Shown: positions 8,094 through 15,721 of the stretch, one piece after another | Position numbering within the stretch: the stretch's first letter is position 1 | Layout of the letters: each line of letters starts with the position of its first letter | From: Streptomyces violascens | GTDB lineage: Bacteria; Actinomycetota; Actinomycetes; Streptomycetales; Streptomycetaceae | Assembly (NCBI RefSeq): GCF_014649955.1 | Contig: NZ_BMUA01000010.1 | Location: forward strand, 62,001-126,000 | DNA length: 64,000 bases | Reading direction: 5' to 3' | Notes under the pieces: generated by a model | What the model saw: only the letters and a program-made list of their open reading frames with translations | Database searches by the model: none | Told to the model about the DNA's origin: nothing | Translations under genes and position numbers: made by a program

Positions 8094-8126
8094 GCGGCGC
8101 GCGGGCGGCCCGACCGCCCGGCAGCA

Positions 8127-8175
8127 ACGCGTCCGGACCCCGCCCTCTCCCCCCACAGGGCGGGGTCCGACGCGT
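8127..8175 (+). terminator. Strong hairpin terminator after the SARP gene
   Basis: A GC-rich stem starting ACGCGTCCGGACCCCGCCCT, with one bulged base, pairs with AGGGCGGGGTCCGACGCGT across a C-rich loop. It separates the SARP transcript from the polyketide operon and implies a promoter between 8176 and 8249. Confidence 0.7.
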
Positions 8176-8182
8176 GCGTGGC

Positions 8183-8200
8183 TCGATCCGGCCTCTAGGC
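8183..8200 (+). promoter_or_regulatory. Possible SARP operator upstream of the PKS operon
   Basis: TCGATCC (8183) and TCTAGGC (8194) are spaced 11 bp start to start, as in the clearer boxes elsewhere in the locus; GCGTGCG lies 11 bp further upstream. The match to TCAAGTG/TCGAGTG is weaker than in the other boxes. It lies about 50 bp before the first gene of the operon. Confidence 0.4.
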
Positions 8201-8249
8201 GGTCGACGCACAGTGCCCCCGAACGTCGCCAACGACACTGGGGGTTACC

Positions 8250-9020
8250 TTGCGAGTCATCGATCTGTCGTCACCCGTGGACGCGGCCGGCTGGGAGCCG
8301 GACCCGATCGTCCACGAGATCATGACGCCCGCCGAGGGCGCCGCGCACATGGCGGCGGAGATGAAGGAGCACTTCGGGCTCGACTTCGATCCCTCCGACC
8401 TGCCCGGGGGCGAACTCCTGTCCCTGGACACCCTCACCCTGACCAGCCACACCGGTACGCACGTGGACGCGCCCTCGCACTACGGATCGGTCGGCGACTA
8501 CGGGCGGCCCCGCCACATCGACGAGATGCCGCTCGACTGGTTCCTGCGCCCGGCCGTCGTGCTCGACGTGAGCGATGTCGGCATCGGCACCATCGGCGTC
8601 GAGCGCATCGAGAAGCAGATCGCCGAGATCGGCTACACCCCGCAGCCGCTCGACATCGTCATGCTGCACACGGGAGCCTCCCGACACTCCGGTACGCCGC
8701 GGTACTTCACCGATTTCGCCGGGCTCGACGGCGCGGCCACCGACCATCTGCTCGACCTCGGCGTCCGCGTCATCGGCACCGACGCCTGGAGCCTGGACGC
8801 GCCGTTCGGGCACATGATCCGCACCTTCCAGGAGACCGGCGACAAGTCGGTCCTGTGGCCGGCCCACTTCGCGGGCCGGCGCCGTGAGTACTGCCAGGTC
8901 GAGCGGCTCGCCCAGCTCGACACGCTGCCCACGCACGGCTTCCGGGTGTCCTGCTTCCCCGTGAAGATCGCCGGAGCGGGGGCGGGCTGGACCCGGGCCG
9001 TCGCCCTGATCGACGAATGA
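8250..9020 (+). CDS. PF04199-type cyclase (OxyN / kynurenine-formamidase-like fold)
   Basis: The protein has 256 residues. The metal-binding signature HTGTHVDAPSHYG (about residues 67-79) and the later IVMLHTGASRHSG and LGVRVIGTDAWSLDAP are diagnostic of the PF04199 cyclase/formamidase family. Members in type II PKS clusters, such as OxyN of oxytetracycline, take part in closing later rings of the polyketide. The start is an unusual TTG at 8250, preceded by GGGGGTT at a good distance; the residues that follow (MRVIDLSSPV) match the family N-terminus. It is the first gene of the PKS operon and overlaps the thioesterase by 4 bp (ATGA). The ring-closure role is inferred from family and context. 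Confidence 0.8.
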   Translation: MRVIDLSSPVDAAGWEPDPIVHEIMTPAEGAAHMAAEMKEHFGLDFDPSDLPGGELLSLDTLTLTSHTGTHVDAPSHYGSVGDYGRPRHIDEMPLDWFLRPAVVLDVSDVGIGTIGVERIEKQIAEIGYTPQPLDIVMLHTGASRHSGTPRYFTDFAGLDGAATDHLLDLGVRVIGTDAWSLDAPFGHMIRTFQETGDKSVLWPAHFAGRRREYCQVERLAQLDTLPTHGFRVSCFPVKIAGAGAGWTRAVALIDE

Positions 9021-9856
9021 GAACCGCGAGCGCCGTGCGGGAAGACACGGTGACGCCCTGGCTGTTCTGCTTCCACCACGCGGGCGCCGGGATCTCCTCG
9101 TTCGCCAAGTGGCAGAAGATCCTGGGCGACACGGCCGAGGTGGTGCCGGTCCTCCTTCCGGGCCGCGGGCCGCGGGCCAAGGAGGCGCGGATCACCGACG
9201 CCACCGACCTCATGAACGAACTGCGGGAGTTGATCACTCCGCTGCTCGACCGGCCCTACCTCCTGTACGGACACAGCCTCGGCGGCCTGGTCGCGCACGC
9301 GCTGACCCGCACCCTGGAGGACGACGGTCTGCTGCCGCCGGCCCGGCTGGTGATCGGCGCCGTACCGCCGCCGCATCTGCGCAACACGCTGCTGCGCGGG
9401 GCGCGCCTTCCCGACCACGAACTCATCGATCTCCTCGTCGACCTGGAGGCGGCGCCGCCGGAGGCCGCCGGGCGGGACCGTTCGCTGTGGCAGCGCCAGG
9501 TCATCCCGGCGCTCCGCGACGATCTGCGCCTGGGCGAGGCCCTGTGCCAGGTCAACGCGGACAAGGCGGTCGGTACGCCGCTGATGGCGCTTGCCGGGCG
9601 CGACGACCCGATCGCGCCGCTGTGGGAGGTGGCCGAGTGGGCCGACTACTCGGTGAGCCGGTTCCGCCTCCAGACCCTGCCCGGCGATCACTTCTTCGTG
9701 CGCGAGCGCGGGGTGCCCGAGCTGCTGCGCGAAGTGGCCCTTGAGCTGCGGGAGTCGCTCAAGGGGAAGTACGACGGCGAGTCGAGCGGGCGTCAAGAGG
9801 GCGGGACGAGACTCCTTCCAACAGCGGATCTCACAGCGGACCTATCAGAGAGGTGA
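9017..9856 (+). CDS. Type II (editing) thioesterase
   Basis: This 279-residue alpha/beta hydrolase has the opening LFCFHHAGAGISSFAKWQ and nucleophile elbow GHSLGG (Ser about 87) typical of type II thioesterases, with the catalytic His in GDHFFV near the C-terminus. Such enzymes remove aberrant acyl groups from carrier proteins. It overlaps the preceding cyclase gene by 4 bp and lies 60 bp before KS-alpha, so it could serve the PKS ACP, the NRPS carrier or the stand-alone carrier. The C-terminal 25 residues are poorly conserved-looking and polar. Confidence 0.87.
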   Translation: MRTASAVREDTVTPWLFCFHHAGAGISSFAKWQKILGDTAEVVPVLLPGRGPRAKEARITDATDLMNELRELITPLLDRPYLLYGHSLGGLVAHALTRTLEDDGLLPPARLVIGAVPPPHLRNTLLRGARLPDHELIDLLVDLEAAPPEAAGRDRSLWQRQVIPALRDDLRLGEALCQVNADKAVGTPLMALAGRDDPIAPLWEVAEWADYSVSRFRLQTLPGDHFFVRERGVPELLREVALELRESLKGKYDGESSGRQEGGTRLLPTADLTADLSER

Positions 9857-9916
9857 CGCAGCCGTGCTGCACATTCCCGGGGCGCACCCCCAGGCCCAGC
9901 CCAACGAGGGGGACAG

Positions 9917-11188
9917 GTGAGCCGACGCGTAGTCATCACCGGAATCGGTGTGGTCGCCCCCGGGGGCGTCGGCACCAAGGAGTACTGGTCCCTGCTGACC
10001 GCGGGCCGCACCGCGACCAGGGCCGTCTCGCTCTTCGACGCCTCGGCCTTCCGGTCGAAGATCGCCGCCGAGGTGGACTTCGACCCGGTCGCCCAGGGTC
10101 TCACCGAGGAGCAGGCCGGGCGCCTCGACCGGGCCGCCCAGTTCGCGCTGGTCGGCGCCCGTGAGGCGGTCTCCGACAGTGGCCTGGACATGGCGGGCCT
10201 CGACCCGTTCCGCACCGGCGTCACCATCGGCAGCGCGGTCGGCGCGACCACCGGGCTCGACTACGAGTACGCGGCGGTCAGCAACAACGGCGCCGAGTGG
10301 CTCGTGGACCACGAGCGGGCCGTGCCGCACCTGTACGACTACTTCGTGCCGAGCTCGTTCGCGGCCGAGGTGGCCTGGGAGTTCGGCGCGCAGGGTCCCA
10401 CCGCCGTGGTCTCCACCGGCTGCACCTCGGGCCTGGACTCGGTCGGCCACGCCGTCGAGCTGATCCGCGAGGGCAGCGCCGACGTCATGATCGCCGGAGC
10501 CACCGAGGCACCGATCTCGCCGATCTCGGTCGCCTGCTTCGACGCCATCAAGGCCACCTCGAACCGCAACGACGAGCCGGAGACGGCCTCGCGGCCCTTC
10601 GACAAGTCCCGCAACGGTTTCGTGCTCGGCGAGGGCAGCGCGGTGTTCGTCCTGGAGGAGTACGAGCAGGCCGTGGCGCGCGGCGCGCACATCTACGCCG
10701 AGATCGCCGGGTTCGCCTCGCGCTCCAACGCCTACAACATGACGGGGCTTCGGGCCGACGGCGCGGAGATGGCCGAGGCCATCGGTGCCGCGCTCGACGA
10801 GGCCGGCATCCCGGGCACCGACATCGACTACATCAACGCGCACGGCTCGGGCACCCTGCAGAACGACCGTCACGAGACGGCCGCGTTCAAGAAGAGCCTC
10901 GGCGACCACGCGTACGCGACGCCCGTCTCCTCCATCAAGTCGATGATCGGGCACTCGCTCGGCGCCATCGGCTCCCTGGAGATCGCCGCGTCCGCGCTGG
11001 CCATCGAGCACGGCATGGTGCCGCCCACCGCGAATCTGCACGAGGCCGACCCCAAGTGCGACCTCGACTACACGCCGATCCACGCCCGCGAGCGCGACAT
11101 CAACACGGTGCTGAGCGTGGGCAGCGGCTTCGGCGGATTCCAGAGCGCGATCGTGCTCACCAAGCCCGAGCGGAGGAAGACGGCATGA
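9917..11188 (+). CDS. Type II PKS ketosynthase alpha (KS-alpha)
   Basis: This 423-residue condensing enzyme carries the active-site Cys in VSTGCTSGLDSVG (about 173) and the two catalytic His residues in INAHGSGT and IGHSLGAIG. Length and motifs match KS-alpha of minimal aromatic PKSs. It catalyses decarboxylative chain extension with malonyl-ACP as a heterodimer with the following CLF. The GTG start at 9917 follows GAGGGGGACAG. It overlaps the CLF gene by 4 bp (ATGA), the usual coupling for KS/CLF pairs. Confidence 0.97.
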   Translation: MSRRVVITGIGVVAPGGVGTKEYWSLLTAGRTATRAVSLFDASAFRSKIAAEVDFDPVAQGLTEEQAGRLDRAAQFALVGAREAVSDSGLDMAGLDPFRTGVTIGSAVGATTGLDYEYAAVSNNGAEWLVDHERAVPHLYDYFVPSSFAAEVAWEFGAQGPTAVVSTGCTSGLDSVGHAVELIREGSADVMIAGATEAPISPISVACFDAIKATSNRNDEPETASRPFDKSRNGFVLGEGSAVFVLEEYEQAVARGAHIYAEIAGFASRSNAYNMTGLRADGAEMAEAIGAALDEAGIPGTDIDYINAHGSGTLQNDRHETAAFKKSLGDHAYATPVSSIKSMIGHSLGAIGSLEIAASALAIEHGMVPPTANLHEADPKCDLDYTPIHARERDINTVLSVGSGFGGFQSAIVLTKPERRKTA

Positions 11189-12432
11189 CGAGCGAGCTGC
11201 TCGAACGTACGGCGGTGCGCTCCGCCACCGCGGTGTTCACCGGAATCGGCGTGACCGCCCCCAACGGCCTGGGCACGCAGGCCTGGTGGGAGGCGACGGT
11301 GGCGGGCGAGAGCGGCATCCGCCCGGTCTCCCGCTTCGACGCCTCCGGCTACCCGGCCACGCTCGCGGGCGAGGTGCCCGGCTTCGACGCCGAGGAGCAC
11401 ATCCCGAGCCGGCTGCTCCCCCAGACCGACCACATGACGCGGCTCGCCCTGACCGCCGCCAAGGAGGCCCTGGAGGACTCCGGCGCCGACCCGGCCGAGA
11501 TGCCGCAGTACTCGGCGGGCGCGGTCACCGCGGCCTCGGCGGGCGGCTTCGAGTTCGGCCAGCGCGAGCTCCAGGCGCTGTGGAGCAAGGGCGGCCAGTA
11601 CGTCTCCGCGTACCAGTCGTACGCCTGGTTCTACGCCGTCAACACCGGCCAGATCTCCATCCGGCACGGGCTTCGCGGGCCCAGCGGCGTCCTGGTCACC
11701 GAGCAGGCGGGCGGCCTCGACGCGGTCGCCCAGGCCCGGCGCCAGCTGCGCAAGGGCAGCAAGCTGATCGTCACCGGCGGCGTGGACGGCGCGGTCTGCC
11801 CCTGGGGCTGGACGGCGCAGCTCGCCGGCGGCCGGATGAGCCCGGTCGCGGACCCCGAGCGCGCGTTCCTGCCGTTCGACAGCGAGGCCAGCGGTTACGT
11901 GGCCGGAGAGGGCGGCGCGATCCTCGTCCTGGAGGACGCCGAGGCGGCCCGCGAGCGCGGCGCCCGCATCTACGGACAGCTCTCGGGCTACGCCGCCACC
12001 TTCGACCCGGCACCGGGCCGAGGCGGCGAGCCGGGCCTGCGCCGGGCGGCCGAACTGGCCCTGGCGGAAGCCGGGTTGACGGCTGCCGACGTGGACGTCG
12101 TCTTCGCGGACGCGTCGGGGGTGCCGGAGCTGGACCGCCAGGAGGAGGCGGCGCTGACCGCTCTGTTCGGCCCCCGCGGGGTGCCGGTGACGGCCCCCAA
12201 GACCATGACGGGCCGCCTGTCGGCCGGCGGCGCCTCGCTCGACCTGGCGGCGGCGCTGCTCTCCATCCGGGACGCGGTGATCCCGCCGACCGTGAACGTC
12301 ACGAACCCGGTCGCGGCCGACGCGCTCGACCTGGTCACCGAGGCCCGGCGCGGCCCGGTCCGTACCGCACTCGTCCTGGCCCGCGGGACCGGCGGCTTCA
12401 ACGCCGCGGCCGTCGTGACCGCGGCGAACTGA
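11185..12432 (+). CDS. Type II PKS chain-length factor (KS-beta/CLF)
   Basis: The protein has 415 residues and a ketosynthase-like fold, but the catalytic Cys is replaced by Gln in LVTEQAGGLDAV, the hallmark of chain-length factors. The second-half catalytic His motifs of KS-alpha are also degraded (VFADASG replaces NAHGSG). ATG 11185 overlaps the KS-alpha stop, with GGAGGA 10 bases upstream; earlier in-frame sequence is out-of-frame shadow of KS-alpha. With KS-alpha it sets the number of extensions. I cannot read chain length reliably from the sequence by eye. Confidence 0.96.
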   Translation: MTSELLERTAVRSATAVFTGIGVTAPNGLGTQAWWEATVAGESGIRPVSRFDASGYPATLAGEVPGFDAEEHIPSRLLPQTDHMTRLALTAAKEALEDSGADPAEMPQYSAGAVTAASAGGFEFGQRELQALWSKGGQYVSAYQSYAWFYAVNTGQISIRHGLRGPSGVLVTEQAGGLDAVAQARRQLRKGSKLIVTGGVDGAVCPWGWTAQLAGGRMSPVADPERAFLPFDSEASGYVAGEGGAILVLEDAEAARERGARIYGQLSGYAATFDPAPGRGGEPGLRRAAELALAEAGLTAADVDVVFADASGVPELDRQEEAALTALFGPRGVPVTAPKTMTGRLSAGGASLDLAAALLSIRDAVIPPTVNVTNPVAADALDLVTEARRGPVRTALVLARGTGGFNAAAVVTAAN

Positions 12433-12467
12433 ACTCCAACTGTTTGTCATTGAGAGAGGCGAGCTTC

Positions 12468-12725
12468 ATGAATCTCAAGGAACTGACCACGCTGCTGCGC
12501 GAGTGCGCGGGTGTCGGCGAGGGGATCGACCTGGACGGGGACGTCCTGGACGTGCCGTTCGACGACCTCGGGTACGACTCGCTGGCGATCCTTCAGGTGA
12601 CGGGGGTCATCGAGCGGGACTACCGGATACAGCTGTCCGACGACACGGTGGCGGAGGCGTCCACGCCTCGGCTGCTGCTGGAGTTCATCAACGAGTGCCT
12701 GTCGTCTGCGACGCAGGCTGCCTAG
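12468..12725 (+). CDS. Acyl carrier protein of the minimal PKS
   Basis: This 85-residue acidic carrier protein has the phosphopantetheine attachment Ser in LGYDSLAIL (about 42). ATG 12468 follows GAGAGGCGAG. It lies 35 bp after the CLF gene and completes the KS-alpha/CLF/ACP minimal set that holds the growing polyketide. Confidence 0.95.
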   Translation: MNLKELTTLLRECAGVGEGIDLDGDVLDVPFDDLGYDSLAILQVTGVIERDYRIQLSDDTVAEASTPRLLLEFINECLSSATQAA

Positions 12726-12750
12726 CCCCTCCGGGGGTTCCGGGTGCGAC

Positions 12751-12783
12751 CGGCCGCCCATCCCTTGCGGGGTGCGGCGGCCG
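12751..12783 (+). terminator. Hairpin after the minimal PKS operon
   Basis: CGGCCGCC (12751-12758) pairs with GGCGGCCG (12776-12783), followed by TTTGCGTTGT. It lies 26 bp after the ACP stop and fits a rho-independent-like terminator for the first PKS transcript. Confidence 0.55.
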
Positions 12784-12918
12784 TTTGCGTTGTGCGGGGT
12801 CCCCCACGCAACCGGGGTTACGCCCTGGGACTCCGCCCCAGACCCCGTTAGCGCCTCAAGGGCGCTCGTCCTCAAACGCCGGACAGGCTGAAATGCTCCG
12901 ATGCGGGCCGGCGCCAAC

Positions 12919-13043
12919 CCTGCTGGGGGCGCGGGGAACTGCGCGACCAGCCCACGTACGACCCGAGGCCGAATCACTCACCCCCGGAGGGCTTGGGGAA
13001 GGGGCGGGGTGGGGCCTGCGGGGTCTGGGGCGGAGCCCCAGCG
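12919..13043 (+). repeat. Left copy of composite intergenic repeat
   Basis: It contains GGGGCGCGGGGAACTGCGCG then GACCAGCCCACG, and ends with GGGGTCTGGGGCGGAGCCCC. The same elements recur in inverted order and orientation at 13645-13743, so the NTF2-like gene sits between inverted repeats. The first element also occurs twice near 53.5 kb. Confidence 0.65.
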
Positions 13044-13082
13044 CACCGGGCCGCACCCGAACCCCGCCCAGCGCGCACGCAG

Positions 13083-13119
13083 AAGTGCCCGCACGCCGGG
13101 GGATTGCGTGCGGGCACTT
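13083..13119 (-). terminator. Terminator of the NTF2-like gene
   Basis: AAGTGCCCGCACGC (13083-13096) pairs perfectly with GCGTGCGGGCACTT (13106-13119). It lies just beyond the stop of the leftward gene at 13131. Confidence 0.7.
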
Positions 13120-13130
13120 GCTCTGGGGGG

Positions 13131-13571
13131 TCAGATCAGGTCGTCCCGGGTGATCTGGCGGTCCTGGATCTGCCAGGCCCCGCCCACCCGCACGATCCGG
13201 TCCTCACACAGCGTGCTCGCCTTGATCTCCGGCCGCCCGCCCCGCGGCGTCTCGATGACCAGCGCGTAGCAACGGGCGTTCACGGCGTCGCCGTCGACGC
13301 CCTCGACCGAGACCATGCCCAGCCAGTGCCGGCGCTGGACGCCGGCCTTGGCGTACGCCTCGGTGGCGGCGGCCGCGGCCGCGGTGATGGCCTCGCGACC
13401 CACCGCCGGGACCGGCTGCGCGTTGGCGGCGAACACACCGTCGGTGGTGAAGGTGTGGGCCCACTCCTCGACCTTGCCGTCGTCGAGCAGGTGCATCTGC
13501 TGCGCGTAGAACTGCTGGATCTCCGTGTACAGCCCGGCGGTGGTGGTGTGCGGCAGCTCGGTGACGCTCAT
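13131..13571 (-). CDS. NTF2/SnoaL-like protein (SnoaL_4 family)
   Basis: This 146-residue protein has a cone-shaped alpha/beta-barrel family pattern: IQQFYAQQMHLLDDGKVEEWAHTFTTDGVF at the N-terminus and WLGMVSVEGVDGDAVNARCYALVI in the sheet region. Relatives in aromatic PKS clusters act as cyclases, hydroxylation partners or dehydratases (SnoaL, ActVI-ORFA types); the exact reaction cannot be deduced. ATG 13571 is preceded by GGAGGAGAGG. It is the only leftward gene in this part of the PKS region and is bracketed by inverted composite repeats, which may mean it arrived or flipped separately. Confidence 0.82.
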   Translation of the reverse strand: MSVTELPHTTTAGLYTEIQQFYAQQMHLLDDGKVEEWAHTFTTDGVFAANAQPVPAVGREAITAAAAAATEAYAKAGVQRRHWLGMVSVEGVDGDAVNARCYALVIETPRGGRPEIKASTLCEDRIVRVGGAWQIQDRQITRDDLI

Positions 13572-13644
13572 GGGGGTCCTCTCCTCCTGGATCTTCCTGC
13601 CCCAGGAGCGTGCCGCCCCCCGCTAGACCCGTACTGGTGCCCCA

Positions 13645-13743
13645 CTGGGGCTCCGCCCCAGACCCCGCAGACCCTCCCGGGGATGAGTGCTGCAACCTCG
13701 GACCGTGCGTGGTTGCTCGCGCAGTTCCCCGCGCCCCCAGCAG
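13645..13743 (-). repeat. Right (inverted) copy of composite intergenic repeat
   Basis: It begins CTGGGGCTCCGCCCCAGACC, then CTCCCGGGGATGAGTG, and ends with GCGCAGTTCCCCGCGCCCCC. Read on the minus strand it matches the left copy at 12919-13043 in order, with gaps. Two further short GGGGCGGAGCCCC-type palindromic elements follow to about 13790. Confidence 0.65.
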
Positions 13744-13807
13744 GCCGTTGCTGGGCAAACCCCCGGGGTCCGGGGCGGAGCCCCAGGGGGTGGGGGCCGT
13801 CGGGGAG

Positions 13808-13836
13808 TCCAGCCCCGCTCGATACCCCTTCAAGTG
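13808..13836 (+). promoter_or_regulatory. SARP operator (three heptamers, 11-bp period)
   Basis: TCCAGCC (13808), TCGATAC (13819) and TCAAGTG (13830) are spaced exactly 11 bp apart. This matches the direct-repeat architecture bound by SARPs and lies 50 bp upstream of the ketoreductase start, the first gene of the 13.9-21 kb operon. Confidence 0.65.
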
Positions 13837-13886
13837 CCCCGGCGCATTTTGGCCCCCATACCCCAACCCCTCCGGAGGAGATCCGT

Positions 13887-14684
13887 ATGACTCAGCCCAA
13901 GGCCACCACCGACCGCCGCGTCGCGCTCATCACCGGGGCGACCAGCGGGATCGGTCTGGCGTCGGCCCGTGCCCTCGGCTCCGCCGGTCTCGCCGTGTTC
14001 ATCTGCGCGCGCAGCGCCGAGTCCGTCGAGCTCACCGTGAAGGAGCTCCGCGAGGAGGGCCTGGAGGTGTCCGGCGCGACCGCCGACGTCCGCAGCCCCG
14101 AGTCCGTCAAGGAGCTCGTGGCCGCCGCCGTCGAGACGTACGGCCGCGTCGACGTCGTCGTCAACAACGCCGGCCGCAGCGGCGGCGGCGTGACCGCCGA
14201 CGTGTCGGACGAGGTGTGGGACGACGTCATCGACACCAATCTGAACAGCGTCTTCCGGGTGACCCGCGAGGTGCTCAACGCCGGCGGCATGCGCGAGCGC
14301 GGCTGGGGCCGGATCATCAACATCGCCTCCACCGCGGGCAAGCAGGGTGTGGTGCTCGGCGCCCCGTACTCCGCGTCCAAGCACGGCGTGGTCGGCTTCA
14401 CCAAGGCGCTCGGCAACGAGCTCGCCCCGACCGGCATCACCGTGAACGCGGTCTGCCCCGGCTACGTCGAGACGCCGATGGCGCAGCGCGTGCGGCAGGG
14501 CTACGCCGAGGCGTACGACACCTCCGAGGACGCGATCCTCGCCAAGTTCACCTCGAAGATCCCGCTCGGCCGCTACTCCACCCCTGAGGAGGTCGCCGGC
14601 CTGGTCGGCTACCTGGCCACCGACACCGCCGCCTCCATCACCGCGCAGGCCCTCAACGTCTGCGGCGGCCTCGGCAACTTCTGA
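13887..14684 (+). CDS. Polyketide ketoreductase (ActIII-like SDR)
   Basis: This 265-residue short-chain dehydrogenase has the NADPH motif TGATSGIG (about 17-24), NNAG, catalytic Ser in IASTAGKQG, and YSASKHG (Tyr-x3-Lys). The C-terminal extension and length match type II PKS ketoreductases, which reduce C-9 of the nascent chain and direct first-ring folding. At the ActKR stereo-control loop (PGG) the sequence here is RSGGG, so Pro is Ser. ATG 13887 follows GGAGGAG. It is the first gene of a rightward operon that runs to 21058. Confidence 0.94.
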   Translation: MTQPKATTDRRVALITGATSGIGLASARALGSAGLAVFICARSAESVELTVKELREEGLEVSGATADVRSPESVKELVAAAVETYGRVDVVVNNAGRSGGGVTADVSDEVWDDVIDTNLNSVFRVTREVLNAGGMRERGWGRIINIASTAGKQGVVLGAPYSASKHGVVGFTKALGNELAPTGITVNAVCPGYVETPMAQRVRQGYAEAYDTSEDAILAKFTSKIPLGRYSTPEEVAGLVGYLATDTAASITAQALNVCGGLGNF

Positions 14685-14770
14685 CGACGCGCCGACACCG
14701 TCGCTCAGCCCCGCACGACGACGAGCCCGACGGCTCCCTCAACCACCCGACCACAGAAGGAAGTTCCCCC

Positions 14771-15721
14771 GTGTCCGTGACCGGAACCAAGCACCACACC
14801 CTCCACAGCGTCGCCGTCGCCGCCCCCGCCGAGGTCGTGTACGGGATCGTCGCCGACGTCACCAAGTGGCCGCAGTACTTCGGCCCCAACGTGCACGTCG
14901 AGCACCTGGAGCGGGACGACCGCGCCGAGCGCATCCACATCTGGGCGACCGCCAACGGCGCCGTCAAGAACTGGATCTCGCGCCGCACCTTCGACCCGCA
15001 GCGCCTGCGGGTCGACTTCCGCCAGGAGGTCTCGGCCCCGCCGGTGGCGGGCATGGGCGGCGCCTGGGTGGTCTCCCCCGTGGACGCCGAGACCTCGCTG
15101 CTCGAACTCCACCACGACTTCGAGGCCGTCGACGACGCCCCGGACGCCATCGAGTGGATCAACGCGGCCGTGGACCGCAACAGCGCGGCCGAGCTCAACA
15201 ACATCAAGGAACTCGCCGAGCAGCACGCCCAGTTGGACGAGCTGGTCTTCACCTTCGACGACACCGTCCACATGGACGCCGACGCCGCTGATGTATTCGA
15301 CTTCCTGAACCGGGCCGACCTGTGGCCCGAGCGCCTGCCGCACGTCGCGCGCCTCGACCTGACCGAGGACGAGCCGGGCGTGCAGGTCATGGCGATGGAC
15401 ACCAGCACCGCCGACGGTTCGGTGCACACCACCGAGTCGATCCGCGTCGTCTTCGCCCCGGACCGCATCGTCTACAAGCAGACCACCGTGCCCGGCCTCA
15501 TGACCGCCCACACCGGTCGCTGGACCATCGTCGAGACCGCCGACGGCGTCGACGTCACGTCCCGGCACACCGTCACGCTGCGGACCGACACCATCGAGAA
15601 GTACCTCGGTGAGGGCAAGACCGTCGCCGACGCGCGCGCCTATGTGCACCGTGCCCTGTCCACCAACTCCACCAACACCCTGAAGCTGGCCCGCACTTAC
15701 GCGGAGGCGCTCCGTGGCTGA
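14771..15721 (+). CDS. Didomain aromatase/cyclase (START/Bet v1-like)
   Basis: This 316-residue protein has two START-type halves. The first begins HTLHSVAVAAPAEVVYGIVA with DVTKWPQYFGP; the second begins near residue 158 with DTVHMDADAADVFDFLNR and ADLWPERLPH. Didomain ARO/CYCs accompany C-9-reducing ketoreductases and dehydrate/aromatise the first ring. GTG 14771 follows GAAGGAAG. Its end overlaps the acyl-CoA ligase start by 8 bp, indicating one transcript. Confidence 0.93.
   Translation: MSVTGTKHHTLHSVAVAAPAEVVYGIVADVTKWPQYFGPNVHVEHLERDDRAERIHIWATANGAVKNWISRRTFDPQRLRVDFRQEVSAPPVAGMGGAWVVSPVDAETSLLELHHDFEAVDDAPDAIEWINAAVDRNSAAELNNIKELAEQHAQLDELVFTFDDTVHMDADAADVFDFLNRADLWPERLPHVARLDLTEDEPGVQVMAMDTSTADGSVHTTESIRVVFAPDRIVYKQTTVPGLMTAHTGRWTIVETADGVDVTSRHTVTLRTDTIEKYLGEGKTVADARAYVHRALSTNSTNTLKLARTYAEALRG

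Larger units (their letters stand above)
12726..13130. other. 405-bp gene-free stretch rich in intergenic repeats
   Basis: This stretch holds the ACP terminator and a CTCCGCCCCAGACCCC element with the nearby CTCAAACGCCGG motif (about 12831-12882). It also holds the left copy of a composite repeat and the terminator of the opposite-strand NTF2-like gene. No coding potential with a ribosome site was seen. Confidence 0.7.
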
